Shown here: piece after piece, positions 9,892 through 25,020 of the stretch
How positions within the stretch are numbered: the stretch's first letter is position 1
Layout: every line of letters begins with the position of its first letter
Assembly (NCBI GenBank): GCA_027257055.1
Contig: JAPVLO010000621.1
Span: forward strand, 186,001-250,000
Length of the DNA stretch: 64,000 bases
Source: Cephalopachus bancanus
Taxonomy: Eukaryota; Chordata; Mammalia; Primates; Tarsiidae
Direction: 5' to 3'
Notes under the pieces: model-generated
Databases searched by the model: none
What the model was told of the DNA's origin: nothing
Seen by the model: only the letters and a program-made list of their open reading frames with translations
Made by a program: the position numbers and the translations under genes

Positions 9892-10607
9892 CCTGGCTCC
9901 GGCTCTGTTCCGGAAGGTGAGCCTGCACTCCCTCGGCCCCGTGCTTAAGTCTCACCTCCTCGCCGTGCCCACCCAGGCCCACCCTGCAGGGACCCTCCCT
10001 TACCCACCCCAGCCTGCAGGCCCCGCCTCCTGGAGGGGCTGAATGATACATTAATCCTTTCAGGACTGAGAAACTCCTGCCTGCCGGGCTGTGCTGGGAC
10101 ACCTTGGTGGCCAACTCAGCCTGGGTTTCACCCTCCTGGGGCTCAGGCATTCCACACAAGGTCGGGAGTGGCGTCCACATCGTGACCCCAGTTGGGGTTC
10201 CCATCTCAGGGAAGGCCCTGCCAGCCAGCCAGCCAGCCTCCAGGGGTCCCCACTCCGTCCCTGGGCTGGGAACCCCACCTCTTCACCCCCCCACTGGGTG
10301 TCGTCACCCCTCACCCTCCATCTCTCCCCGCAAGTCCAGCCACCGTCCATCCTGTCTGGAGGACCCCACAGCCTCCTCTCTGATTCCTAGAGGCCACTGG
10401 TCCCTGCCATCACCCTCAAAGTTGCCCCCAGGTGCCCAGGAATGGGCCAAAGACATGGCGGCCATTCAGGTGAGCCACTGCTGATCTATCCTGGGAGTGA
10501 ATGAACCGGTTTCTGATTTACATGAGAAATTCAGGAGCTGGTCTCCTAAGTTGAGATGATCCCTCAGCCTCCTCTCTGGTCCCTGGGGCCCCTCTGGCTC
10601 CTACCAT
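9892..10607 (-). promoter_or_regulatory. 5' flank of TPRX1: probable 5' UTR and promoter, SINE-free
   Basis: About 700 bp of GC-rich DNA without SINEs lies immediately upstream of the TPRX1 start. It holds a TAATCC homeodomain site inside ATTAATCC at about 10050. There is no clear TATA box at a fixed distance, and the transcription start cannot be set from sequence. Calling it a promoter rests on position and on the lack of insertions. Confidence 0.35.
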
Positions 10608-10915
10608 CCATTCTTTTTTTTTTTTTTTCTTTTTGAGTTGGAGTCTCACTCTGTCACCCAGACTGGAGTGCAGTGGCCACTCCTGGCCACTGCAGCCTCG
10701 ACCTACTGGGCTCCAGCGATCCTTCCGCCTCAGCCTTCCAAGTAGCCGGAACTACAGGTGCACACCACCACGCCCAGCTAATTTTTTTTTTTATTATAGA
10801 GATGAGAGCTCACCAAGTTGCCCAGGCGGGTCTCAAACCCGCGGGCTCAGGCAATCCACTCACCTCAGCCTCCCAAGGCGCGGGATTACAGGCTGAGCCA
10901 CCAAGCCCGGCTACC
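10608..10915 (-). mobile_element. Young-subfamily SINE
   Basis: CTACCATCCATTCTT occurs at both ends (about 10600 and 10911) and looks like its target-site duplication. 10916-11137 is unassigned sequence. Confidence 0.9.
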
Positions 10916-11137
10916 ATCCATTCTTGAAGTCTCCCTGCTCCCAAGCCTGGGCATGGGGAGTGTTTGGGACACACTGGCCCTGCTGATTTGGTTAGGCGTC
11001 TGTCCCGGATCCTGCTTCCCACTGATTTCTGTTTCCATGCTGGGCACACGAGCTCGGTTCACGTGGGTCCAACCCCTATTGGGACTCTTGGGTCAGAAGA
11101 GAACAAGACTTGCTGCACTCATGCCCAAGGGAACTGT

Positions 11138-11735
11138 TTTTTTTGAGTCGTGGTCTCACTCTGTCACTCAGGCTGGAGTGCAGTGGCATAATCACGGCTC
11201 ACCTTAGCCTTGACCTCCTGGGCTCAGACAATCTTTCTGCCTCAGCCTCCCGGGTAGCTGGGTCTACAGGCGCATGCCACTATGCCCAGCTAATTTTTTT
11301 TTTTTTTTTTTGGAGTTGGAGTCTCACTCCTTCACCCAGGCTGGAGTGCAGTGGCACGCACGCTCATGGCCACTTCAGCATCGACTTTCTGGGCTCCAGC
11401 AATCCTTCCGCCTCAGCCTTTCGAGTAGCCAGAACTACAGATGCACACTGCCATGCCCAGCTATTTTTATTTTATTGTCGAGCCAAGGTCTCACCAAGTT
11501 GCCTGGGCTGGTTTTGAATCCCCAGGCTCAGGCAATCCTCTCACCTCTGCCTCCCAAAGTGTGGGATTACGGGCTGAGCCACCGAGCCTGGCCCAGCTAA
11601 TTTTTTTATACTTTGTAGAGACATGGTCTCACTATGTTGTCCAGGTTGGTCTCAAACTCCTGGACTCAAGCGATCCTCCCTCCTCAGTCTCCCAAAGTGC
11701 TGGGATTACAGGTATGAGACACTGTACTCGGCCTG
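11138..11735 (-). mobile_element. Nested pair of SINEs
   Basis: The outer element is 11138-11291 plus 11595-11735. The inner is 11292-11594. GCCCAGCTAATTTTTT appears on both sides of the inner copy and is its target-site duplication. Confidence 0.85.
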
Positions 11736-12148
11736 AAACCTTTATGATAATCAACAGAAGATGAAAATTAAATAGGAAATCAGATACAAAATGAAACAAA
11801 ACAGTTAGGCCATGTGACTATAAGTTTACCATACTCTTAAACTGCTGTTTAATTTAGTTTCTTTTTTTTTTTTTTGAATTGGAGTCTCACTCTGTCGCCC
11901 AGACTGGAGTGCGGTGGCCGCTCCCGGCCACTGCAGCCTCGACCTGCTGGGCTCCGGCGATCCTTCCGCCTCAACCTTCCAAGTAGCCGGAATTACAGGC
12001 ATGTGCTATCACGCCCGGCTGATTTTTTGATTTATTGTAGAGATGAGGTCTTACTGCCCAGGTGGGTCTCGAACCCGCGGGCTCAGGCAATCCACTCACC
12101 TCAGCCTCCCAAAGGCACGGGATTACAGGTTGAGCCACCGAGCCCGGC
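11736..12148 (-). mobile_element. Short spacer and young SINE
   Basis: 11736-11858 is unassigned and AT-rich. 11859-12148 is a young minus-strand SINE ending CCACCGAGCCCGGCTG. Confidence 0.85.
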
Positions 12149-13560
12149 TGTAAGTTAGTTTTTGAGGCTGACATGTTGGAATCTGTCCAAGTCACTCAGC
12201 AAAAGATGATCAGAAGGACATTAGTCATCAAGCAAAGTTGGGTTTGTGGTCTTGTTGCCAGGAGGAAGAACCCACAGAGGAGGGGACCTTCAAGGTGGCT
12301 CAGCAAAGGGGTGTCTGAAAGGACTGATGGTGGGATTTGGATTTGTGTTTGATAATTTTGGAAAGAGTTGAACAAAAAGTGACTTTTATACCTAAAGTAA
12401 TTGAAATCAGGGGCTCAGACAGATGTCTGAATACTAAAGTTCATAGCAGTGTTATTCACAATAGCCAAAGGTGAGGAAAAAAGCCTCAAGTATCCATTCA
12501 TAAATGAATGGACAAACCAAAGTGTGTCTATACACAGAACATTCTTCCGTCTTTGTTGTTGTTGTTTTTGAGTTGGAGTCTCACTCTGTCGCCCAGACTG
12601 GAGTGCAGTGGCCACGCCTTGCCACCGCAGCCTCGACCTGCTGGGCTCCGGCGATCCTTCTGCCTCAGCCTTCCAAGTAGCCAGAACTACTATGCCTGGC
12701 TAATTTTTTACTTATTGTAGAGATAAGGTCTCGCCAAGTTGCCCGGCCTGTTCTCGAACCCGTGGGCTCAGGAAATCCACTTGCCTTGGCCTCCCAAAGT
12801 ACTGGCTGAGCCACTGAGTCTGAGGCTGAGCCACTGAGTCTGGCCAGTTTCATGTTTAATAGGTACACAGTTTTTGTTTGGGATGATAAAATTTTGGAGG
12901 TGGAAGGCTGGACGATACAATAAATCTAAAAAATTAGTCAGGTGTGGTGGCACGCGCTTGTGGTTCCAGCTATTTGAAAGACCGAGGAGGAAGGATCACC
13001 TGAGCCCAGTAGGTCCAGGCTATGGTGGTCGTGAGCATACCACTGCACTCCAACCTGGGCGACAGAGTGAGCACTCCAATTAAAAAAGAAAAATTTTGGA
13101 GGTGGAAGGTAGTGATGGCCATTACAACAGGGTGAATCTATCTAACACCACTGAATGAGACACTTAAAATGGTTAAAATGGTAAATTTATGTTATGTATA
13201 TTTGCTTTTTTTTTTAAGGCAGGGTCTTGCTATGTTGCCCAGGCTGGTCTGAACTTCTGGGCTCAAGCGATTATCTTGCCTCTGCCTCCCAAAGTGCTGG
13301 GATGACAGGCATGAGTCACTGTGCCCTGGCCGTCTGCTCTTTTTCATATCCAATGCTGTCTCGGGCATATTGTTTATCTCTAAGAATGCATCCATTTAAT
13401 AAGCACATGCAAAAAATGTATATACATACATAATATATTTAAATGAAAAACAACAAAACACTCACGAAAATCAATTACCCAGGGATTATGTGGAATGTTT
13501 CTATTATCTATTTCCTACTGTTTGAGTTTTTGAAGAATTTATGAGCAGGAAAACAAGAAA
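12149..13560 (+). mobile_element. L1 3'-end remnant (sense) with three SINE insertions
   Basis: L1-like parts: about 12410-12555 ('TTATTCACAATAGCCAAAGG', 'AATGAATGGACAAACCAAAG'), 12851-12907 and 13091-13205 ('GGTTAAAATGGTAAATTTAT'). SINEs: 12556-12850 (-), 12908-13090 (+, 5'-truncated) and 13206-13332 (-, half). 12149-12409 and 13333-13560 are unassigned. Confidence 0.7.
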
Positions 13561-14336
13561 GCACCGGGCATGGTGGCTCATGCCTATAATCCCAGCACTT
13601 TGGGAGGCTGAGGTGAGAGGATTTCCTAATCCCACGGGTTCCAGACCCGCCTGGGCAACTTGGCAAGACCTCATCTCTACAGTAAATCAAAAACTTAGCC
13701 GGGTGTGGTAGCACGTGCCTGTAGTTCCAGCTACTTGGAAGGCTGAGGCGGGAGGATCGCCTGAGCCCAGCAGGTCGAGGCTGTGGTGGCCGTGAGCATG
13801 TCACCGCACTCCAGTCTGGGCGACAGAGTGAGACTCCAACTCAAAAAAGAAAACAAGAATGCGTTCTGGCCTTGACACCAACCTGGGCACATGGACACTG
13901 TGCCTTGAGATGTCCCCTCGGCCCTGAGTCCTGCCCCTGAGATGGATTTCACTCTGGGACTGCTGAGAGAGCAGCGATTCCTGCCAGGGCTTCGCAGGTG
14001 ATGGCCAGAGTCTGAGATTCTGAGAGAAGGAGGCAGGTTGCCTGCCCGGACCCCCCTGGAGCAAAAGAGTCATAGGTGGGAATGAACTCCGTGAAATGTG
14101 TGCTGAGAGAAAGGGATTAATTAATCCATTCATTTTATTTTTTGAGTCAGGGTCTCACTCTGTCTCCCAGGCCGGAGTGCAGTGGCGTGATCACAGCTCA
14201 CCGCAGCCTCGACCTCCTGGGTTCCTCCCGCCTCAGCCTCCTGAGTAGCTGGGACTACAGCTGTGCACCCCCATGCCTAGCTGTTGTGTTGATTTTTTTA
14301 TTTTGTAGAGAGGAGTTCTCGCCATGCTGCCCAGGC
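13561..14336. mobile_element. Two SINEs around a short unique block
   Basis: 13561-13845 is a plus SINE. 13850-14134 is unassigned. 14135-14336 is a minus SINE truncated at its 5' end, with TTAATCCATTCAT on both sides (14125 and 14339) as target-site duplication. Confidence 0.8.
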
Positions 14337-15046
14337 TTAATCCATTCATGCGTGATTCCCTTGGAGCAGAAACAAGGGCTGTCTCCCTGCCCGCGAATTC
14401 CTTAATCCCCTCCCCATCCTCTCCCCCTCAGGCTCTGTTCTTGGCTTCCTGGTGTGGCCGGCTCATCTCTGCTCGGTCCGCAGGCCCCTCCCACACTCTG
14501 TGTTGGTCGGAAACCTCTCTGTGTGGGGAGAGGGGCTCGCCAGGAGTCGTTTGGGCTTTGAAGACAGTGCTGAGCAGCCTGGGGAGCCGCCGGAGTGGGG
14601 CGGCCTCTGGCTTCTAGAACCTTCTGCCCCGACTGTCTTTCTGCTACTGGGGTTTCTCTGGGTGTCTAGACATTGCTGTCTGCCTCCTCTTTATATTAAT
14701 TCTTTTTGTTGTTTTAATTTTTTCTTTGTAGAGATAGGGGTCTTGTAGATTGTCCAGGCTGATCTCAAATGCCCGGGCAAGAGTGATCCTCCCACCTTGG
14801 TCTCCCAAAGTGTGAATCCAGCATGAACCAACACACCCAGCGTTAACGTTTCTTCTCCGGGTGATTGCCCCATCATGCTCAGTCATACCCAGAACTGCAA
14901 AACCTTTGAGTCACCCACAGACACATTCCCAGCAGAGGCTGAGTAAAGCCATGCCCTGCCTTCTTGTTCCAGCTTGTATGCTGTGAAACAGTGGCCTTTG
15001 GGAGATATGTTTAGTGCCATATTATCTGTGCTTTAAAAAATATTGT
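14337..15046. other. Mostly non-repetitive intergenic block
   Basis: No gene recognised. 14705-14842 is a minus-strand half SINE. The rest has moderate GC and no conserved frame. Confidence 0.5.
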
Positions 15047-15582
15047 GATGCTGGTTGCGGTGGCTCATGCCTGTAATCCCAGCACTTTGGGAGGTGGACG
15101 CGAGAGCATTGCCTGAACCCAGGGACTCGAGACCAGCCCGGGCAACTTGGTGAGATCTTGTCTCTACAATAAACCAAAAAAATTGTCCAGGCGTGGAGGC
15201 GCGTGCCTGTGGTTCCAGCTATTTGGAAGGCTGAGGCGGAAAGTCGAGGTTGCAGTAGCTGTGATTGTGCCACTGCACTCCAGCCTGGGCGACAGAGTGA
15301 TAAAGCCAGGCACTATGACTCATGCCTGTTATCCGAGCAATTTAGGAGGCCAAGGTGGGAGGATCGCTTGAGTCCAGGAGATTGAGACTAGTCTGGGCAA
15401 CATCATGAGACCTCATCTCTATAAAAAACCCCAAAAATTAGACAGACGTGGTGGTGTGTGCCTGTCGTTCCAGCTACTCAGGAGGCTGAGGCAGAAGGAT
15501 CACTTGAGTCTGTGGTGAGCGGTGATTGTGCCACTGCATGCCAATCTGGGGGACAGAGTGAGACCCTCACTCAAAAAAAAAG
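15047..15582 (+). mobile_element. Two SINEs in tandem
   Basis: 15048-15300 and 15303-15582, both plus-strand. The first ends at GACAGAGTGA without an A tail, so the second probably inserted at its 3' end. Confidence 0.8.
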
Positions 15583-16489
15583 GAGAAATTGTGGTGGAAT
15601 TTACATAATAGTCATCATTTTAACCCTCATATGTGTAAATTAATTGACACCTAAAGCATTCACAATATTGTGTATCTGTCACCATTGCTTATACCGAAAT
15701 GTTTTCATTTTCCTTGATGAAAACTCGGTGCCCATCAAACAATCACTCCCCAGTCTTCTTCCCCAGGTCTTGTCTATTCGACTTTCTGTATCAACGGATT
15801 GGACTACTCTAAGGCTTTCATTAGAAGTGGAACCGGCTGGGCTCCGTGACTCAGCCTGTAATCCCAGCACTTTGGGAGGCCGAGGTGAGCAGACTGCCTG
15901 AGCCTGCGGGTTCAAGACTAGCCTGGGCAACTTGGTGACCTCTCATCTCTACAATAAATCCAAAATTAGCCGGTTGTGGTAGCATGCGCCTGTAGTTCTG
16001 GCTATTTGGAAGGCTGAGGAAGAAGGATTGCCAGAGCCTAGCAGGTCAACACTGGAGTGGCCCTGAGTGTGCCACTACATTCCAGTCTGGGCGACAGAGT
16101 GAGACTCCAACTCCCCTCTCCTAAAAAAATAAAGTGGAATCGTGTCATGTCCCTCTCTCTGTGTCTGGCTTTTTTCACTAAACATGTTTTCTTTTTTTTT
16201 TGAGTTGGATTCTCACTCTGTTGTTGCCCAGATTGGAGTGCAGTGGCCGCTTCTGGCCACCGTAGCCTCGACCTGCTGGGCTCCGGTGATCCTTCCGCCT
16301 CAGCCTTGCGAGTAGACGGAATCACAGGCGCGCGCTACCACGCCCGGCTAATTTTTTTTGATTTATTATAGAGATGAGGTCTCGCCTGCCCAGGCGGGTC
16401 TCGAACCCGCGGGCTCAGGCAATCCACTCACCTCAGCCTCCCAAAGGCGCGGGATTACAGGCTGAGCCACTGAGCCGGCACATGTTTTC

Positions 16490-16706
16490 TTTTTTAAATT
16501 TTTATTTTGCAGATGTGGGGTACAATTCAGGGTTAGGTATACAAATGTTCATTATGCAGGTGCCCTTGTTGATGAGGTGTGTCCCCCCTCCCCTGGCAGT
16601 TTCCCACTACTGTCAATCATTTTCTTTTTTGATTTGAAAATATAGTTTATTTAGAAAGTAAATTAGAGAGAGAGGAAGGGGGTGGGGGGAGGGAAGGAGA
16701 GAGGGG

Positions 16707-16777
<71 letters not shown>

Positions 16778-16942
16778 AGAAGAGAAGAGATTCACTCACC
16801 TCCCCAAGTAGGGAAGGCAGCCAAAGCCAGGAAACATGGAGACAGACATAGCTCAAAGAGCACTTGGCCACACCGGCGTCCAGTAAGGCAGTGGCCGCAA
16901 TCCTTTTCTTATAACGATAATTGTTCAAGGTCCCCTTATCTA
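16490..16942 (-). mobile_element. Inserted element with L1-like 3' end and (GA)n tract
   Basis: It reads TTTTATTTTGCAGATGTGGGG then TACAATTCAGGGTTAGG; similar sequence recurs at 17060-17110 and 62960-63000. 16660-16787 is a (GA)n-rich tract. AAACATGTTTTC at 16178 and 16943 flanks the composite. Confidence 0.55.
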
Positions 16943-17035
16943 AACATGTTTTCAAGGTCCCTCCATGGTGTAGCACAGATCAATAGTTGCTTTCTTTTTA
17001 TGACTGAAAAATCGTCCACTGTATTTTCTTTTTTT

Positions 17036-17185
17036 TAAAAATTAAATCAGTATTTTTTATTATGGCTTTGTGGGGTACAGTTAAGGGTTAGGTGTACAAT
17101 TACGTTTCATTCAGGCACCCTGTTGAGAAGAGGTGTTTCCCCTTCCCCAGACAGATATTTGCTACTGTTAATCCCATCCTCCTCC
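17036..17185 (-). mobile_element. Short retroposon with the same L1-like 3' end
   Basis: A T-rich start is followed by TGTGGGGTACAGTTAAGGG. It is flanked by CTGTATTTTCTTTT and TTGTATTTTCTTTA, a likely target-site duplication. Confidence 0.6.
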
Positions 17186-17500
17186 CCCCATTGTATTTTC
17201 TTTATCCATTCATCTGTTGATAGACACTTGGGTTGCTTCTACCTTTGATTTGATTTTAATTTTTTTTATTAAAAAAATAGAGACAAGTTCTCTCGATGTT
17301 GCCCAGGTTGGTCTCGAACTCCTGGGCTCAAGTGATCTTCCCTCCTTGGCCTCCCAAAGTGCTGGGATGACAGGTGTGTGTCTCCGCGCCCAGCCGGCCT
17401 CTGCCTTTTGGCCTTGTGAATGATGCTGCTATGAACATGGTTGGGCAAACATCTGTTGGAGTTCCTGCTTTCAATGCTTTTGGAGGTCTACCTGGGAGTT

Positions 17501-18520
17501 AACTGCCAGGCTGGTATTTTTGTGGGAGATTTTGCTGCTTAAAATGACCCCCAAGCATAGTGCTAAAGTGCTAGAAGGCAGGCCAAGCGCCATGGCTCAT
17601 GCCTGTAATCCCAGCACTTTGAGAATGTCTGAGCCCATCAGTTCAAGACCAGCCTGGACAACTTGATGAGAACTGGTCTCTACAATAAACCAAAAAATTA
17701 GCTGGGCGTGGTGGCACACGCCTGTGTTTCCAGCTACTTAGGAGGCTGAGGTGGAAGGATCGCCTGAACCCTGCAGGTTGAGGCTGCAGTGGCCATGAGC
17801 ATGCCACAGAGCGACAGAGTGAGACTCCAACTCACTGCAAAGGTTTTGCAGTGCCTTACGGAGAAAATGAGTGTGGCAGAGAGTTTTGTTTAGAGGGCCG
17901 TTAGCCAAGTTCAATGCAAACAAATCCACAATACGTATTAAACGAGGTGTCTTTAAACAGAATACACAGTCACTGAGCGCGATGGCTCACACCTGTAACC
18001 CAAGCGCTTTGGGAGGTCGAAATGGGAGGACTGCTTGAGTCCATGTGTTTGAGACCGCCAGGGCAACATAGTGAGACCTCGACTCTTCAAAAAATAAAAC
18101 CACAAACACACATCAACCGAGGTGATGTACTGATTGGTTGATGATGGTATTGTGAGCAGAGCTGGGCAGGAACCTAACTCCACATTTCCCTCAAGAGCAG
18201 TGGTTCTGTACTGGCAATTCAGTGTTCACAGCGTCTTAATAGAACGTAACCAGCAGGAGCTGGGTGCCGTGGGACCTGCCTGTAATCCCAACGATTTGGG
18301 AGGCTGGGGTGGGAGGATCGCTTGAGACCAGCCTGGGCAGCATAGCCAGACACTGTCACTTACCAAAAAAAAAAAAAAAAGGCCAGGTGTGGTGTCTGTA
18401 ATCCCAGGAGGCTGAGGTGGGATGACCAGTTGAGCCCAGGAGGTCAGGGAGGGGCTGTGTAAAGTCATCCCAGGGTCTCTGATCTAATCCCGAGTGGGGG
18501 TGAGGGGAGTCCTAAAATTT
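17501..18520. mobile_element. Intergenic block with partial SINEs
   Basis: Plus-strand SINEs: 17581-17835 (internal deletions), 17968-18101 (half), 18259-18379 and 18380-18460 (fragments). 17501-17580, 17836-17967, 18102-18258 and 18461-18518 are unassigned. Confidence 0.7.
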
Positions 18521-19330
18521 TTTTTTTTTTGAGTTGGAGTCTCGCTCCATCGCCCCGAATGGAGTGTAGTAGCACGGTCCTGGCCACCACAGCCTCGACC
18601 TGCTGGGTTCCGGTGATTCTTCTGCCTCAGCCTTCCACGTAGCTGGAGCTACAGGTGCTGGCTACCACACCCAGCTAATTTTTAAAAATTTATTGTAGCG
18701 ATGAGGTCTCACCAAGTTGCCCAGGCAGGTCTCGAATCCGCGGGCTCAGGTAATCCACTCACCTCAGCCTCCCAAAGGGCAGGATTACAGGCTGAGCCAC
18801 CGAGCCCGGCTCCTAAAATTCTTTAGAAGGCACCTTCCCTAGGGATTGCTGAACATAACTCTGGGGCCCAAACAGCCGTCTGCCCCGGAGGTTCCTCTGA
18901 CACCTCATCCTTGCCCTATTCATCCAGAAGGTTCTTGAAAGAACAGGACTTGTGGAACCTGTGAGCCTCCAGGGCTGCCTGCAAAATGGCCTCCTTGGGG
19001 GAGAGACCCAGAGCTCTTATCAGATGCGGAAGGGAACCCTTGGTGCTGCTGTGGCCACCTGCCCTCTGCTCTGCAAATCTCCCCAGCTTGCTGGCGTGGA
19101 CCCGCAGGACAGCAGGAGTCTAGGGGCGTCCCCGAGGCAGCGCGAGGATATCCTCACGGCGGCCTCTGTCCGCCTCCCTTCCTCAAGACCCCACCAGAGG
19201 TGGAGAGAAAGGATGAACTGTCAATCCTTGTCCCAGAAAAGCACACTTGCCACAAGCCTGCCATCCCTGCAACTTAGGAGGTCCAGGTGGGAGAATCGCT
19301 TGAGTCCAGGAGTTCGAGACCAGCCTGGAC
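18519..19330. mobile_element. Young SINE, unique block, SINE fragment
   Basis: 18519-18812 is a young minus SINE with CCTAAAATT on both sides. 18813-19245 is non-repetitive, without a recognisable gene. 19246-19330 is a fragment of a plus-strand SINE left arm. Confidence 0.75.
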
Positions 19331-19616
19331 CCCGTTCCTAGAGAGAGGGGAGATGTTCCAAAAAACGCAGGCAGAGGCACCAGGCGCTGCAGGTGGCCGC
19401 GAAACACTTTGGGGGGGGAAGGGGGAGGGCGGGAGGGGGGAGATGGGGAGGGCGTGGGTGGGGGGAGAACGCAGAGACATCTCAGCCTCCAGGTGCCCTC
19501 TCTGCCCCTGGGCGTCTCCCTCCCCATCTTCTCTAGTCCTCAGTTTCCACTCTCGCTGCCTCCCCCCAACCCCTCGGGAGTCCCATGGGTGAGCTGTTTC
19601 TGCGGCCATCCTCTCC

Positions 19617-19860
19617 AGGGTCTGTCTGGTAAGCAGGAATCCTCATCACATCCTGGAAGTCCCTCGCCACCACCCCCCACCTCGGATCTAATTCCCGCTC
19701 GGCCCTGCTGAGGCTGGCCCGGCCTAAGAGGATTGGACCGTTTGCTAAGTGGGACCTGGACAGGGTCAGAGAACCGGTGGTGGGGAGGCCCGGGGCGGGA
19801 TGGCCACCAGGGGGTGGCAGAGGACGTGGGAGACCCGGAGAGGGATTGGGGGCAGGGAGG
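19617..19860 (+). repeat. Dispersed local module, copy 2 (with CTCF-like motif)
   Basis: Core CTAATTC...TGCTGAGGCTGG...AAGAGGATTGGACCGTTTG at 19688-19780. CCACCAGGGGGTGGCAG at 19804-19820 is close to the CTCF consensus core CCACCAGGGGGC. Confidence 0.7.
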
Positions 19861-19903
19861 CGGGCAGAAGGAAGGGGTGGGGGAAGCAGGGAGTGGAGAC
19901 ATC

Positions 19904-19955
19904 ACACACACACACACACACACACACGCACGCACGCACGCACGCACGCACATGC
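19904..19955. repeat. (CA)n(CACG)n microsatellite
   Basis: CA repeats grade into GCAC repeats: ACACAC... then GCACGCACGCAC. Confidence 0.95.
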
Positions 19956-20003
19956 ACACACTCCATGGCTGTTTAGGGAGCCACATTTAAGGGGTTACAA
20001 GGA

Positions 20004-21219
<1,216 letters not shown>

Positions 21220-22336
21220 AAATTCTAGAGTTTTAATTTCTAATACACTAAGTAGCAGTAGGTATAACCGATGTCAACAAAAACTCTGGGTTTTCAATTA
21301 CTTTAAATGTTTAAATTTATTTTTATTTCTAATTTTTTTCAAATCTTCACATCTCAGGTGATCATATACTTTAAATTTCAAGAGCTGGAGGGGTCACTGG
21401 GGTGGGTCTTGGGGACTTGGAAACAGTCTTATTTAGACTCTGGGTGGTGGGCAGTGGGATAGTCAAGGACATGACTTTGAGAGGCAAGCAAGGCTAGTCC
21501 CAGATATTGTTTCTTTTCTTTTTCTCTTTCTTTTTTTTTGAGTTCTAGTCTCACTCTGTCACCCAGGCTGGAGGGCAGTGGCATGCTCACAGCTTTGTCC
21601 TGCTGGGCTCAGGCCATCCTTCCGCCTCAGCCTTCCAAGTAGCCAGAGCTACAAGCACGCACCACCACGCCTGGCTAATTTTTTGATTTATTGTAGAGAT
21701 GAAATCTTGCCATGTTGCCCAGACTGGTCTTGAACCCCTGGGATCAGGCAATCCTCTTGTTTGGGCCTCCCAAAGTGCTGGGATTGCAGGTTTAAGCCAC
21801 TGCGCCCAGCCTCGAATACTGTTTCTGTTACCCATTAGCTGTGTGTCTCTGTGCGAGGCATGTTGAGTCTCAGTTTTCCTCCTCTGTAGATAGGAGCTGA
21901 GAACCCTGAACTCCACGGCTGAGGATTTGGCCTGCATATCCACCAGTTCAGCTGTTATATTGCAGTCTACTCCAGAGTTTGGTCGTTATTCCTGCCCTGC
22001 CCCCAGCAGGGTGTCCAACTCTCCAGCTTTGCCTGGGACTTGGGACTATTTATTTATTTATGAGTTGGAGTCTCACTCTGTTACCCAGGCTAGAGTGCAG
22101 TGGCATGCTCACGGCCACCCCAGCATTGACCTGGTGGGTTTAGGTGATCCTTCTGCTTCAACCTTCCAAGGAGCTGGAAGTACAGGCATGCGCCACCAGC
22201 TAATTTTTTGATTCATTGTAGACGTATGGACTCACCAAGTTGCCCAGGCTGGTCTTGAACCTGTGGGTTCAGGCAATCCTCTCGCCTCAGCCTCCCAAAA
22301 TGTTGGGATTATAGGCATGAGCCATTGTGCCCAGCT
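21220..22336. mobile_element. Two minus SINEs in largely unique sequence
   Basis: SINEs: 21512-21810 and 22058-22336. 21220-21511 is unassigned. 21820-21900 is MIR-like ('TGAGTCTCAGTTTTCCTC'). Confidence 0.7.
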
Positions 22337-22990
22337 GGGACTCGGGACTTTAAAATGCTAAAACAGCCCCAGGAAAATGGGTTGGTTGGTTCCCTCTTGT
22401 GGAAACCCCATGTGTCTATATGGCCCAGTCACTACAGGGTTAATGTCCCCATATCTTGGGCCAGTACCATGGGCCTTGCAATTGTTGCTGGCACCCAGGG
22501 AGTATTATATTATATACGTATATATGTCTTACCTATATCTATCTCTCTTATCAATCATCAATTTCTCACCTATCTATCCATCATCCATCCATCCATCCAT
22601 TGTCTGTCTGTCTATTTATCCATCAATTGTTTATTTCTCATCTCTATCTCTAGCTACCGATCTACCCTATCATCTATCTGTCTATCTATCTTTGTTTTTT
22701 TTTTTTTTGAGTTGGAGTCTCACTCTGTCGCCCAGACTGGAGTGCAGTGGCCGCTCCCGGCCACCGCAGCCTCGACCTCCTGGGCTCCGGTGATCCTTCC
22801 GCCTCAGCCTTCCGAGTAGCCGGAATTACAGACATGCGCTACCACGCCCGGCTGATTTTTTGATTTATTGTAGAGATGAGGTCTCGCTGCCCAGGCGGGT
22901 CTCGAACCTTCAGGCTCAGGCAATCCACTCACCTCAGCCTCCCAAAGGCGCGGGATGACAGGCTGAGCCACGAGTCCAGCTCTATCTATC

Positions 22991-23021
<31 letters not shown>

Positions 23022-23050
23022 ATCTTTCATCTATCTTTCTCTATCTATAA
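22337..23050. repeat. Tetranucleotide (ATCT/ATCC)n tract split by a young SINE
   Basis: 22530-22690 and 22981-23045 are ATCT/ATCC/GTCT repeats. 22691-22980 is a young minus SINE inserted between them. 22337-22530 is unassigned. Confidence 0.85.

Positions 23051-25020
<1,970 letters not shown>

Larger units (their letters stand above)
15583..17500 (-). mobile_element. Antisense L1 3' region broken by four later insertions
   Basis: L1 pieces: 15590-15835 ('CATTCACAATATTGTGTATC', 'CCCATCAAACAATCACTCCC'), 16130-16190, 16943-17035, 17185-17250 ('CATCTGTTGATAGACACTTG') and 17400-17500. Insertions: SINE 15836-16130 (+), SINE 16191-16482 (-), a composite at 16490-16942 and a short retroposon at 17036-17185. 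A half SINE (-) lies at 17250-17397. The repeated target words ACATGTTTTC and TGTATTTTCTTT allow the order of events to be read. Confidence 0.7.
19331..20003. other. Non-repetitive block holding module copy 2
   Basis: 19408-19470 is a G-rich purine tract. 19617-19860 is module copy 2. 19904-19955 is a (CA)n/(CACG)n microsatellite. Confidence 0.6.

Noticed and set aside
10045..10065. DUX4-like site near the TPRX1 start (TAATCCTTTCA)
   Set aside because: It lacks the second AATCA half of the DUX4 motif. It is kept only as a general homeodomain TAATCC core.
16613..17038. Ser/Leu and Arg/Glu frames
   Set aside because: They come from the (GA)n tract read on the two strands.
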